A stretch of DNA of 64,000 nt. Origin: Candidatus Saccharimonadota bacterium (GTDB lineage Bacteria > Patescibacteriota > Saccharimonadia > Saccharimonadales > Saccharimonadaceae). Shown here piece by piece: positions 52,155 to 61,849 of this stretch (position 1 is its first letter; every line of letters starts with the position of its first letter). Under the pieces are notes generated by a model. It had not been told where the DNA came from and made no database searches. It saw only the letters and a program-made list of their open reading frames with translations. Where the stretch lies: contig JAFZSN010000011.1 in NCBI GenBank assembly GCA_017619315.1, positions 109,371 to 173,370 on the forward strand. Direction: 5' to 3'. The position numbers were made by a program, and so were the translations under genes.

Positions 52155-52937
52155 TTATATATTAAATATTGGGTTGCTGAAAAATATCACTATAATACCA
52201 ATTAATAATATACCAAACAGAACTGGACCTGAAATATGCTTAAAACGAAAATCATCTTGGTACTTAATCATGGCTTGCCGCGCATAGTTGTAAACGAATG
52301 CGAAAATAGTCATTATAATCGCAACTTGTGGGATACGAATACCAGTGTTACCAAAAGTATAAAGAATACTCCAAGTGCTACAAATCCAAGCAGTTTCAGC
52401 AAAAACCAAGCCACAAACAAGGGTGGTTAATCTGAAATCCTTGTCGCTACTCTGGATTAAGACGTGTCGGCTAGCGGCGTAGCCTACCAAGAACTCTAAT
52501 AATACGAATACGATAGAATTAAGATTTGCAGTCATAATTGAAACGGCCGAAGTTCCAAGAAACACTGCAATAAGAGATTGTGCGAGAGTAGCGTTCTCGG
52601 AGGAAAGCGGTTTGATAAAGATAAGCCAGATACAATAGAACCCAGCCAAAATAAAATCTACAGGGAGAAACGACATTCCGGCATAATAAGTCAGAAGGAC
52701 GATACTAAAACCAACAATAAGATCGACGAGATTTGACTTAATGTTAAGCCACAAATAGCGAAATCTCACCGCGAACACGCGCCATTTCGAAACTAAGACC
52801 AAGAGAAGCCCGAGCACAGGGCTACCCGAAAGCACAGTAATAATCACGGAACCAATGCCGAGAAGTATATTCAAGAAAAGATGAACGAGTGAGCTCGCAA
52901 TGTTCCTAGATTTTCTCGCCAAAATATAATCAGCCAT
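52155..52937 (-). CDS. Multi-pass membrane protein, function unknown
   Basis: A 260-residue protein with about eight hydrophobic helices and few charged loops (KSRNIASS at the start, QSSDKDFR and KYQDDFRFKH between helices). No known transporter motif is visible. TATAAT ends seven bases before the ATG (leaderless). It is encoded just upstream of the HtrA-like protease on the same strand, so it may share its envelope-stress role; this is inference from position only. Confidence 0.5.
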   Translation of the reverse strand: MADYILARKSRNIASSLVHLFLNILLGIGSVIITVLSGSPVLGLLLVLVSKWRVFAVRFRYLWLNIKSNLVDLIVGFSIVLLTYYAGMSFLPVDFILAGFYCIWLIFIKPLSSENATLAQSLIAVFLGTSAVSIMTANLNSIVFVLLEFLVGYAASRHVLIQSSDKDFRLTTLVCGLVFAETAWICSTWSILYTFGNTGIRIPQVAIIMTIFAFVYNYARQAMIKYQDDFRFKHISGPVLFGILLIGIIVIFFSNPIFNI

Positions 52938-53023
52938 ATATAGTATTATATCAAATTTTTGTGAGAAAAGATAAATAAACTATAGGCGCTTTAAGACGGG
53001 GTAAATGTGCTATAATAAATGAC

Positions 53024-53692
53024 ATGGAACCTACTTTTTTTCAGAAGCATCCATTACTTAAAGATTTCCTTAGTCTAGGGGGATTCATCGTTTTGATCGT
53101 ACTGCTTACGGTCTTTTTGAATACTTTTATCTATAGGTCGTATAACGTAGTCGGTGGCAGCATGGAAAACACCCTCCACCAAGATGACCGCGTGATCGTC
53201 AATCGCGCCGCAGTCTCGTGGGCACACTTCTTAGGCCAAGATTATGTACCGGATCGTGGCCAAGTCATCGTGTTCTTAAATGAAGACGAAGAGGCTGTAA
53301 AGAAGTACAAAGAAGAGGGCGTCGAAAATCCAATGACTTGCTCAATTCCTTCAAACGTTAGTGACCAATATATTATCAAGAGAGTCATTGCTTTCCCAGG
53401 CGAAAGAGTCACCGTAAAAGACGGTATTATGACAATCTATAACGACGAGCATCCAGATGGCTTTGTTTATGACACAGAGTGGCGTAAATCTGAAACCGAT
53501 GGGCCCAAAGAGTACACTTCTGGCGAAATTGATATTACTGTCCCGTCGGGCGAATTATTCGTTTCTGGCGATAATCGTGAAGGCTCAAATTCCTGGGATT
53601 CCCGTAACGGCCTCGGCACAATTCCTTACTGCCGAATTATCGGCCCAGTTATCTTTAGGCTCTTCCCATTTGATAAGCTAAGATTTTTCTAA
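53024..53692 (+). CDS. lepB: Signal peptidase I
   Basis: A 222-residue type I signal peptidase that cuts signal peptides after export. One N-terminal helix (FIVLIVLLTVFLNTFIY) leads to the catalytic serine S46 (GGSMENTLHQDDRVIVN) and lysine K119 (YIIKRVIAFPGE), and box E is FVSGDNREGSNSWDSR. TATAAT ends seven bases before the ATG (leaderless). Single gene, convergent with rmuC. Confidence 0.95.
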   Translation: MEPTFFQKHPLLKDFLSLGGFIVLIVLLTVFLNTFIYRSYNVVGGSMENTLHQDDRVIVNRAAVSWAHFLGQDYVPDRGQVIVFLNEDEEAVKKYKEEGVENPMTCSIPSNVSDQYIIKRVIAFPGERVTVKDGIMTIYNDEHPDGFVYDTEWRKSETDGPKEYTSGEIDITVPSGELFVSGDNREGSNSWDSRNGLGTIPYCRIIGPVIFRLFPFDKLRFF

Positions 53693-53699
53693 TATAATT

Positions 53700-54863
53700 T
53701 TATACTTCACCAATTAATTTGACCGATTCAGCTTCGGGGAGCTCTTCAACGTTTTTTAGTTTCCTCTCGATTTGACGGGAGGTTGTTTTAGCGGATTCAA
53801 TCTTATTCGCGGACTCTTGAAGCTTCTTTTGTACACCTTCGAGGAGATCAGAGAATTTACCAAACTGGGTCTTGACGGCGCCCAGCGTCTGCCACACTTC
53901 AGCAGAACGTTTTTCGATCGCCACAGTTTTAAAGCCCATTAAAAGACCGTTTAGGGCAACGGGTAAAGTGGACGGACTAGTTATTGAGACATGATATTTT
54001 TGGCGAATCTCATCCGAAAGCCCAGGAATACGGAGTATCTCAGCATACAAGGATTCGGTCGGCACAAACATCATCCCAAAATCAGTAGTCATCGGCGGAT
54101 CAAGGTATTTAGAAGAAATCTTCTTAGCTTGTTCCTTCACGTCGTTCGCGAGAGCTTTCGAAAACTTATCAATTTCAGCTTTATCGCCCTTATCGTAGGC
54201 CGCAAGAAGCCTAGAATAGTTCTCAATCGGGAATTTTGAATCAATTGGAAGATAAATAATATTCTCCGCATCTTTACCGGGCATACGGATTGCAAATTCA
54301 ACCCGATCAGAACTACCCTTCTTAGTGATGGCGTTTTCTTCATACTGAGACTTGTTCAGGATATCCTCAATGATAGCACCGAGCTGTACTTCACCGTAAA
54401 TACCACGAGTTTTGACGCCCTCCATAACCTTCTTGAGATCACCAACGCCAGTAGCGAGGTTTTTCATTTCCCCGAGACCCTGGTAAACCTGAGTAAGCTG
54501 AGCGGAAATGGATTTAAAGCTTTCGTTAAAGCGTTTTTCTACTGAAGCCTTAAGTTTCTCATCGACGGTCTCGCGCATTTCTTCAAGCTTCTTTTCATTC
54601 CCTGTTCGAAGTTGCTCGATACTTTTTGCATTACTGTTTTGCATTCTTTCGAGATTTTCTGAAATCTCTTTGCGGTTCTCGCGGAAATTGCGGTCAATCG
54701 CCGGATTAATCTTTGAAACTTCACCCTCAACACGAATCAAGCGCTCTTCCATTGCCTTGTAATCAAGTCCTGGCTTGTTAGAACTTTTTTTCAAGAAAAG
54801 AACGATCACTGCAACGAGCAATACAATTATAATTACCCCCATTACCATAAACACTATATCCAT
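53700..54863 (-). CDS. rmuC: DNA recombination protein RmuC
   Basis: A 387-residue RmuC-family protein, linked to limiting inversions and possibly a nuclease related to restriction endonuclease folds. An N-terminal membrane helix (VIIIVLLVAVIVLFL) is followed by a long coiled coil (about residues 40-125), then the RmuC domain: RGIYGEVQLGAIIEDIL, DSKFPIENYSRL, FVPTESLYAEIL. TATAAT ends six bases before the ATG (leaderless). Typical length for the family. Confidence 0.93.
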   Translation of the reverse strand: MDIVFMVMGVIIIVLLVAVIVLFLKKSSNKPGLDYKAMEERLIRVEGEVSKINPAIDRNFRENRKEISENLERMQNSNAKSIEQLRTGNEKKLEEMRETVDEKLKASVEKRFNESFKSISAQLTQVYQGLGEMKNLATGVGDLKKVMEGVKTRGIYGEVQLGAIIEDILNKSQYEENAITKKGSSDRVEFAIRMPGKDAENIIYLPIDSKFPIENYSRLLAAYDKGDKAEIDKFSKALANDVKEQAKKISSKYLDPPMTTDFGMMFVPTESLYAEILRIPGLSDEIRQKYHVSITSPSTLPVALNGLLMGFKTVAIEKRSAEVWQTLGAVKTQFGKFSDLLEGVQKKLQESANKIESAKTTSRQIERKLKNVEELPEAESVKLIGEV

Positions 54864-54896
54864 ATGGTTATTATACCACAGATAAAACCGATAAAA

Positions 54897-57800
54897 CTAA
54901 TTAGGGATGACCATCTTGCTTCGGAAGGTCGAAATTACACTAGCATCTGCATTCGGATTAGCCATGTACCAGTTGTAAATCTGGGCAGTCGTCCTGAGGT
55001 AACCCATCATATAAACAAACTTCAAATTATTGGTGGAATCTTTTTGCTTATAATATCTGGTTCTGTCGAAAAGCCCAGAAAGGTGCGTGAGAGAGTATTC
55101 CTCATATCTAGCTTCGTCGGGAACGCCGAGTAGACCCTCGAGAATATAAGCTACAGTACCAGTCCTATCGGCTCCCACTCTACAGTGGAAATAAATATTT
55201 TTATTAGCATTTACGTCTTTCATAATATCAGTAACTGCATCCCAGGCTTTCATGTAATTACTGCCAGCAGTGAGATCAACGTCGAAATCGTAATGAACGA
55301 CACTATCCTGTTTGTACTCAGAAAGCTTAGTGTCACCAGAAAGCTCGTTGCTATCGCTAAGGTCGTACTCTTTATTAATGCCAAGGTTGGTTAGCTCAGT
55401 AGCGTTGCTAGCGGTAGACCAAAGTCTTTCGCCGCGGAACAGTTTGCCATAGGCAAGAGTGCCATTTACAGTATTACCGCCCTCAATATAGACCGCTGGT
55501 AGACCACCAAGATCACGAGTATTCCTAATTTGGCCGGTATCAACCAGACGCCTACCGTTAGGTGAAGTTGCAGTCACGTAGCCATATACAGTATTGTCCC
55601 CGTCCTTTACCCAATAATATGTCTGCCCAGGGATCATATTGTGAATCACGCCAGTTTCAGCCTTTGCGTAAGAGACTTGAGAGCCAAGAGTGTGATTAGT
55701 TAAATCATATAAATAAACATTTAGCGGAGCCTTGATGCCAGTGTCATAAGCATCAGGCTTCGAGCAGTCGACATTGCCACTATCCCAGGTAGTCGGGTTA
55801 GGAGTAGTTGTTTTTGCGTCACCGTAGCTTGGGACCAAACAATCATTGGTTTCGAAGTTATTTTTAAGTGTAGACCAGTAGTCTGCTTCGGATAGCTCAG
55901 AGGTGTCGCCCCAAGTAGAACTATTAATTGGTGTGTTTTGGTTAAACGTAGTTAAGTTTACCGGACTTTGCGCCCAATTATTTATGATAGTCTGGTATCC
56001 GCGTACTGCATTATTCGATACATTAAACGAAACAGGGGTGTCAGAAGGGGTATAAGTATAATGTGCGACATAAGTCTTGTCGCCAGTCGGCACCGTTGAA
56101 GATGAGACCTGAACAGCGGGTGTTACAGACTCGTCATACCAACCATCAAAAGTGAATTGATTATTAAGTGGTGTCGGTGTCGGGAGTGAACCAAGTGAAC
56201 TACCAACTGGAACGGTGATACTATTTGGATTTACAGAACCACCATTTGCATTAAGATTAATAATATAATCCGTCTTATGGCCAAGCCTGACATACATATC
56301 AGTCATAATACCAACGAACGGACGCTGTGCAGTGCCAGTAGATGAGGCGCCCATGCCAAACCATACTTCAGTATCAAAGTAGAATCTTGTGACGCCAGTT
56401 ATATCCTGGAATGGAACGAGCTCACCATTATTAATAGAATAGTATATATAAGTATGGTCTGCCCCGTTAACATTTTCAGTGCGGCGTATAACCCTTACCG
56501 TCTTAGTTTCTGGGTAAGTAAAGGCTTCCGTATTGCCATTGTCGCCATACCATTTTTGCGTCAACTCAATTTGGGTTGCGCTATTCGTATAGCGACGGAA
56601 GACGAAACCGGGATAATTATTTGCCTTAATCTCCTGTTTAGAGTTCACGAATGTAGCTTGGTTACCGTTAGCCGAAGGATCATATTCCACGATTGTAAAA
56701 CCAACTTCGAAATCTTTATCATAGTTCTCTTCAATAAACAGTTGTTTGTCAGTATCAAGATAGGCTTTCGAGTTTTCAGGGTGAGTACAGTACGTGCCTG
56801 TAACCTTGCCCGAACCAAACGTACAAGCATTCTTCTCCGACCAAACAATCGGGAAGGAGGAGGTGTTCTCGACCCATTTAGCGTAAAATGTCGTGTCGGA
56901 ATTGATTACGGTCTCAGGGGTGACTTCTTCATACAAAGTAGCATCTTTGTACCAACCAAAGAACTCGTAGTTTGCTCTAGAAGTTGTCGGCAAAGTTCCA
57001 ATCGGATCGCCCTCATCAACGCGTACAGGATTTACGCTGCTACCACCATTAGCCTCAAAGGTGACTAAATGATCAATTGTAGGTTCGGGAGTTACCTCAA
57101 CACTGAGAGTCTTAGTAAGGTGTGAATCATTACCTGTCAAAATTATACTCGTAGTTCCAGCCGCAACACCCGTAATAACCCCAGTAGAAGAATCGATGGA
57201 GGCAATATTTGAGTTGCCAGAACTAAATGAATATCCTTCAAGCTCAGCAGTATTAGTAACGATAACTCTAATTTCCCCTCCCACAGAAAGCGTCAAATCG
57301 TTATTGGAAATAATAGCTTGAGTCACATCCAGCTTCCAATGCGCATAGTAAGTCTTATCGTCGTCAGGGATCGTAGCAGATGTTACTAAAGTGCCACCAG
57401 TAGCTTCGGTGTACCAGCCCTGGAACACATGGCCCGTATAAGTCGGATCAGGCGAAGGATAATCTGGGCCAAGCGCGTTGCCAGCTGGCATAGTAACACT
57501 ACTTACAGGAGAGCCACTTTGGGGATCAAAGGAGATGGTAAATGTATCGCTTGTGGTGACGACCCTGACATTAATCGTCTTCGTCGCATCCGAATCTACA
57601 CCCCGCATCGTAATAGTGGTATAGCCAGCAGATATACCGGTGACTACACCAGTGGTTGAATCAACTGTGGCCTTAGAAGTGTCGTTTGATGCAAATGTAT
57701 ATCCTTCGAGTTCAGCTGCATTCGTAACCACGATCGAAGCAGTATTTCCCTCAACTACGACAACGCTCGAGTTAGCAATTTCGGCAAGAGCTACAGACTT

Positions 57801-60800
57801 CTTCCACTGTGCATAATATGTTGTACTACTATCAGGAACAGTTGAACTAGTTACCAGGGTACCACCAGTCTCGCTCGTATACCAACCTTGGAAGACATGA
57901 TCAGCGTATACTGGATCAGTAGAAGGATAATTGGTCCCAAGCGAATCGCCGTCTTCAATATATCTAATAAGCGAGGCACCGTTATTTTGCGGATTAAAGG
58001 TAATGGTATGAATCGGAGTAGGAGAATATGGCTCGATCATGCTAGAAGGAAGCTCAATTACAGGACGCGGTGCATTTTTGCTACCATTGATTGTGGTAGT
58101 CACCGAATTAATATTTACTGCCGTGGTGTGGATTCTTCTACCGCCTGTTTCGCCATCATTAACTTTTTGAATCCAAACGCCATCCTCAAGCAGAGTGTTT
58201 GCGTAGTTGGTCTTTTCCATGAGATAGTCGCACATCTTATTCTTTAACCCAGTTACACCACCACAAGCATTTTGGACCTCGAGTAGAGTCGGATACCGAG
58301 CAATTTTGCCATCGTCTTGCGGAATAATATCCGTCCTCCTCCATTCATTTGCATCAGGAAGAAGTGTAAGACCAGACGGATAGCTCATACTGACGTCAAA
58401 CATATTCTTATACCAAATAAGAGACGTTTTGCCGTTGTTTGTTGCGAGATAATAGAATCTTTCGGTTTCTTCATCGAATGTATTATCAGCATTTATATCG
58501 CAGGTATAAGCAAAACCAGGTGACTTTGTGGTAGAATTTGGAATTTTACCATAGGTAATAATATCGCCAGTTTGATAATTATTATTAGCGCGACACCCAG
58601 ATGAAGTTCGATCGCAGGTCTCAGTATGGAGTGTAGTCGCTATCTTACAAACATAAGTGGTCTCGATCCAGTTCGCATAGAACTGAGTCTCTTCCATAAT
58701 CGGAGTTGTAGGGGTAAGTTTAGTGCCAGTGCCATTTGAGCCGGTATACCAGCCCTCAAGTGTGTAGTGTTCCTTAATGGAGATTGGTAAAGTACCGACT
58801 GCAGTGCCAACACCAATATTCATTGCAGGAATAGGAGAGCCATCACCGGCATCAAAGTAAATCGGCACCAACTGATCAGAGACCATAACGTCAATCGTCA
58901 TAGTAAAACCAGATTCTACACCGGTCATAGTAATAGTTGTAGAACCAATACCCACACCAGTGACTTCGCCAGTATCAGGATCAACTGTAGCAACAGAAGT
59001 ATCGTTCGAAGTAAATGTATACTCCTCGAGCTCATCTGGATTAGTAACCACGATAGACTCAGTGCCATTGACGGCAATACGAAGATCGGTGCTTTCAAAG
59101 AATGCCTGAAGCACAGATTTAACCCAATGAGCCCAATAATCTTCATCACTATGGGGTACAGTACTTGCACTAATCTCAGTGCCACCCTCTTGTTCGGTGT
59201 ACCAGCCTCTAAATACCCAGCCTGATCTATTGACGGTAGGTAGCTCGCCCAAAGAATAGCCATCCATCACCATAGTGGAGACTGACGGTGGAGTTCCACC
59301 GTTGCTATAGAATATCAAATTATGAACCCTGCTAGTGTCAATATCACCAAGTCGAATATACATATTGCTAAATGTAGCCTGAATGTAGCGTTTTGCGTTA
59401 GTACAAACACCCTGAGTTTCATTACCAGTACAGTCATCAGCAGGATAACCGCCGATCCAGGCGTTAAGAGCGAAAGGCTGATCGAAGTTCGATATATTTT
59501 GGATTAATTCAAGCGGACCATTGTTGAAGCTCACATAAATAACACCATCAATTCTTAATACACTGATGTCGGTGATAGTGTTTGCGGCTCTAATTTTGTC
59601 TCTATTGTTCTCGCTATCTGACCCGTGGCCAGAAGTACTCCTAACTTGAATATTGTCGCCACTACGCCGAACGATCATACCAGGCGCTTTCCCATCATAT
59701 GGGGATACGGTGGCATCAGTAGCTAATTTGTCAGAAACAAATGTCTGTTGCGAATCTTGAGTGTTATTCTGTTCCGCTGGATCGTAATGATCAATCGTCA
59801 AATGAACCTCATAGTCTTTGGTATAATTATCTGCACTATATAGCCCAATTCCAGTATCAATAAACTTATCATTGTGGTATCTCGTACATTCTGAACCAGT
59901 GATATTTCCACTCGTTGCACCGTTGAAATTACAGGCCCCCATTTGACTCCACACTACCGGGAAAGGATCTTTAAGCCAAATAGCATAAAGAGTAATATTG
60001 CTCCCATCTACAGTCTGATCGATAGGATAATTGTCGCTAGCAGCATAAGTTGTACCCGAGCACACATCACCCTCTGTAGTAGAATTGTAAGTTGGCTGCA
60101 CATCGCACCAGCCGCCAAATGATTTATCGGCACGGATAGGCTCCATGTTACTAAGCTTCGCATAACTCTGAGCCGTAGGACTACCACCCTCGATCGAAAG
60201 TGTCTGCGGATTTGGCGACGGCATATTTGACACAGCCTCCTGCGTGTTTGCGTCGTAATAGACGTTGTATTCGACCATATTACCAAGTGCGGCGACAACG
60301 AAAGCATACTCATATTCGCCAGGCGGCATTTCTTTGTTCACCTTCACCCCAAATGAAACGGTGTAATTATTGTTGACAGTATTCGCTGCATTTGTTTTGT
60401 CAAGCAGCGTACCGGCCTCATCGGGTATTGGTAAGAAATTAGTATTGAGTACGACGGAATTCTGCGACGATATGTACTGGCTAGGTTTATAGCCAAACAT
60501 ATTGTTATAGCTAGGATCCGTCCTAAACGTTTGTTCGGTAATTGAGCTACCAATCGAGGAGATAACGGCATCGCCATTAACGAGATATGTAGAATCCTCC
60601 GAAGCAATCGTAAGATTGTATCCCGTATAATTGTCTGTATGCACGCCAATCTCTAGATCAGACGTTTTCCCGAAACTGTTGCCCGGGAGAGTAAGCTCCA
60701 AAGATTCAGAGCTTAGAGTCATGGAGATAGTGCTTTCCTTAGCGACAGCACTAACTTCAGAGGATAAAAATATAAAAGAACCTATAAATAGAAAAACAGA

Positions 60801-60878
60801 CGAAAAGGCGACAAGGCTCTTCGTAGATATACCGAACCTAAACAACCTGCGAAAACACATCGTTGCTTTTTCCTCCAT
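54897..60878 (-). CDS. Giant secreted protein: InlB-type and BIG2 repeats, two beta-sandwich modules, C-terminal tyrosine phosphatase domain
   Basis: A 1993-residue exported protein. Approximate order: signal peptide 21-45; beta domain 46-200; Listeria/Bacteroides (InlB B-type) repeats such as GHVFQGWYTEATGGTLV at about 204-303, 520-590, 670-740, 950-1030, 1120-1190, 1270-1340 and 1530-1610; BIG2-like modules (ATVDPDTGEVTGVGIGST, KATVDSTTGVVTGISAG) between them; lectin-like sandwich modules at 306-516 and 1343-1531 (VVWSQMGACNF / IVWSEKNACTF, clear duplicates); a cysteine-containing domain at 739-949. The end (about 1780-1993) is a Y_phosphatase3-like domain: NTRDLGG near 1789 and the CX5R loop HCRVGADRTGT near 1896. 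No LPXTG signal. Probably an adhesin-enzyme. Confidence 0.82.
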   Translation of the reverse strand: MEEKATMCFRRLFRFGISTKSLVAFSSVFLFIGSFIFLSSEVSAVAKESTISMTLSSESLELTLPGNSFGKTSDLEIGVHTDNYTGYNLTIASEDSTYLVNGDAVISSIGSSITEQTFRTDPSYNNMFGYKPSQYISSQNSVVLNTNFLPIPDEAGTLLDKTNAANTVNNNYTVSFGVKVNKEMPPGEYEYAFVVAALGNMVEYNVYYDANTQEAVSNMPSPNPQTLSIEGGSPTAQSYAKLSNMEPIRADKSFGGWCDVQPTYNSTTEGDVCSGTTYAASDNYPIDQTVDGSNITLYAIWLKDPFPVVWSQMGACNFNGATSGNITGSECTRYHNDKFIDTGIGLYSADNYTKDYEVHLTIDHYDPAEQNNTQDSQQTFVSDKLATDATVSPYDGKAPGMIVRRSGDNIQVRSTSGHGSDSENNRDKIRAANTITDISVLRIDGVIYVSFNNGPLELIQNISNFDQPFALNAWIGGYPADDCTGNETQGVCTNAKRYIQATFSNMYIRLGDIDTSRVHNLIFYSNGGTPPSVSTMVMDGYSLGELPTVNRSGWVFRGWYTEQEGGTEISASTVPHSDEDYWAHWVKSVLQAFFESTDLRIAVNGTESIVVTNPDELEEYTFTSNDTSVATVDPDTGEVTGVGIGSTTITMTGVESGFTMTIDVMVSDQLVPIYFDAGDGSPIPAMNIGVGTAVGTLPISIKEHYTLEGWYTGSNGTGTKLTPTTPIMEETQFYANWIETTYVCKIATTLHTETCDRTSSGCRANNNYQTGDIITYGKIPNSTTKSPGFAYTCDINADNTFDEETERFYYLATNNGKTSLIWYKNMFDVSMSYPSGLTLLPDANEWRRTDIIPQDDGKIARYPTLLEVQNACGGVTGLKNKMCDYLMEKTNYANTLLEDGVWIQKVNDGETGGRRIHTTAVNINSVTTTINGSKNAPRPVIELPSSMIEPYSPTPIHTITFNPQNNGASLIRYIEDGDSLGTNYPSTDPVYADHVFQGWYTSETGGTLVTSSTVPDSSTTYYAQWKKSVALAEIANSSVVVVEGNTASIVVTNAAELEGYTFASNDTSKATVDSTTGVVTGISAGYTTITMRGVDSDATKTINVRVVTTSDTFTISFDPQSGSPVSSVTMPAGNALGPDYPSPDPTYTGHVFQGWYTEATGGTLVTSATIPDDDKTYYAHWKLDVTQAIISNNDLTLSVGGEIRVIVTNTAELEGYSFSSGNSNIASIDSSTGVITGVAAGTTSIILTGNDSHLTKTLSVEVTPEPTIDHLVTFEANGGSSVNPVRVDEGDPIGTLPTTSRANYEFFGWYKDATLYEEVTPETVINSDTTFYAKWVENTSSFPIVWSEKNACTFGSGKVTGTYCTHPENSKAYLDTDKQLFIEENYDKDFEVGFTIVEYDPSANGNQATFVNSKQEIKANNYPGFVFRRYTNSATQIELTQKWYGDNGNTEAFTYPETKTVRVIRRTENVNGADHTYIYYSINNGELVPFQDITGVTRFYFDTEVWFGMGASSTGTAQRPFVGIMTDMYVRLGHKTDYIINLNANGGSVNPNSITVPVGSSLGSLPTPTPLNNQFTFDGWYDESVTPAVQVSSSTVPTGDKTYVAHYTYTPSDTPVSFNVSNNAVRGYQTIINNWAQSPVNLTTFNQNTPINSSTWGDTSELSEADYWSTLKNNFETNDCLVPSYGDAKTTTPNPTTWDSGNVDCSKPDAYDTGIKAPLNVYLYDLTNHTLGSQVSYAKAETGVIHNMIPGQTYYWVKDGDNTVYGYVTATSPNGRRLVDTGQIRNTRDLGGLPAVYIEGGNTVNGTLAYGKLFRGERLWSTASNATELTNLGINKEYDLSDSNELSGDTKLSEYKQDSVVHYDFDVDLTAGSNYMKAWDAVTDIMKDVNANKNIYFHCRVGADRTGTVAYILEGLLGVPDEARYEEYSLTHLSGLFDRTRYYKQKDSTNNLKFVYMMGYLRTTAQIYNWYMANPNADASVISTFRSKMVIPN

Positions 60879-60977
60879 AACTCTATTTATATATAACCAT
60901 TATAAGTCTGCGCGAGATATTCTGCAAGTGCTTAAATACCTTTTATTTTAAATAAAAATGTGCTATAATAAACCCAC

Positions 60978-61053
60978 GCCGTGATAGCTCAGCTGGTAGA
61001 GCAGCCGCCTTGTAAGCGGCAGGTCGTCGGTTCAAGTCCGACTCGCGGCTCCA
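60978..61053 (+). tRNA. tRNA-Thr (anticodon UGU)
   Basis: Acceptor GCCGTGA/TCGCGGC, discriminator T, encoded CCA at 61051-61053, D arm GCTCAGCTGGTAGAGC, anticodon stem GCCGC/GCGGC with loop CTTGTAA (TGT), T arm GTCGG-TTCAAGT-CCGAC. TATAAT lies at 60964, about 9 bases before the mature 5' end. Confidence 0.94.
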
Positions 61054-61071
61054 CGAGGAAAATCAAAAAAT

Positions 61072-61096
61072 TGAGCACCTAGTGCTCATATTTTTT
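61072..61096 (+). terminator. Terminator after tRNA-Thr
   Basis: TGAGCAC-CTA-GTGCTCA followed by TATTTTTT. Confidence 0.85.
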
Positions 61097-61103
61097 GTTT
61101 TCC

Positions 61104-61265
61104 GAGTGGAGCAAGAGTACGAAGTACTCGCGGCTCCTTAACTTTCGGAAAGAAAAGCTATTTTCGAGTGGAGCAAGAGTGCTACAGCACTCGCGGCTCC
61201 TTACTATTCTGTCGCGTATTTTTGTTTTCCGAGTGGAGCAAGAGTGCTACAGCACTCGCGGCTCC
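61104..61265 (+). repeat. Three regularly spaced 34-35-nt hairpin repeats
   Basis: Copies at 61104-61137, 61166-61200 and 61231-61265, separated by 28 and 30 bases. All share GAGTGGAGCAAGAGT...ACTCGCGGCTCC; the central stem is GAGTAC-GAA-GTACTC in copy 1 and GAGTGC-TACA-GCACTC in copies 2 and 3, so paired bases change together. An outer GGAGC/GCTCC stem is constant. Copies 1 and 3 are also preceded by TTTTTGTTTTCC. The last 12 bases equal the 3' end of the nearby tRNA-Thr. Confidence 0.75.
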
Positions 61266-61289
61266 ACGACTTTCGGAAGGGTTAGATTT

Positions 61290-61826
61290 TTAGTAATTCT
61301 TCGCCTGAACTTCAAAATACGCCTGCGGATGATTGCAAACCGGGCAAACCTCCGGAGCTTCTTTTCCGATCACGATATGCCCACAATTACGACAAACCCA
61401 AATCGCATCACCGTCTTTAGAAAATACTTTCTTTTCCTTGACGTTTTCGAGCAACTTGCGATATCTTTCTTCGTGGTGTTTTTCGATCTCAGCCACACCT
61501 TCAAATTTCTGGGCCAATTCTTCAAAACCTTCCTCGCGCGCAGTCTCGGCAAAACCTTTATACATATCGGTCCATTCGTAGTTTTCACCCTGCGCTGCAG
61601 CTTCAAGATTAACTTCGGTTGGCTCTACAGAACCCTCGTGAAGCTCTTTGTACCACATTTTAGCGTGCTCTTTCTCGTTGTCGGCTGTCTCTAAGAAAAT
61701 AGCAGCAATCTGTTCATAGCCATCTTTCTTAGCCTGAGAAGCATAAAAAGTATATTTATTTCTAGCTTCAGACTCACCGGCCAAAGCCTTCTTTAGATTT
61801 TCCTCGGTTTTTGTACCTTTATACAT
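61290..61826 (-). CDS. Rubrerythrin
   Basis: A 178-residue peroxide-reducing di-iron protein used by anaerobes. The ferritin-like domain shows the iron-ligand Glu/His pattern ([35 protein letters not shown]), and a C-terminal rubredoxin domain has two CxxC pairs ([18 protein letters not shown]). The start at 61826 has AAAGGAG seven bases before it; the longer in-frame start overlaps that site. It follows the SDR gene on the same strand by 23 bases, so the two may be co-transcribed. The hairpin repeats lie just past its stop. Confidence 0.95.
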   Translation of the reverse strand: MYKGTKTEENLKKALAGESEARNKYTFYASQAKKDGYEQIAAIFLETADNEKEHAKMWYKELHEGSVEPTEVNLEAAAQGENYEWTDMYKGFAETAREEGFEELAQKFEGVAEIEKHHEERYRKLLENVKEKKVFSKDGDAIWVCRNCGHIVIGKEAPEVCPVCNHPQAYFEVQAKNY

Positions 61827-61849
61827 ACTTGCTCCTTTCATTTATTAAA

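Noticed and set aside
56454-57068. A 204-codon plus-strand frame inside the giant gene
   Set aside because: It lies antisense to a well-supported repeat protein, has no promoter or binding site, and its composition is that of a mirrored coding sequence. The same holds for plus-strand frames at 4370-4846 and 16161-16667.
61104-61265. CRISPR array (35-base repeats, 28-30-base spacers)
   Set aside because: Only three imperfect units, the spacers are similar T-rich sequence, copy 1 differs in a compensatory way in the stem, and there are no cas genes nearby.
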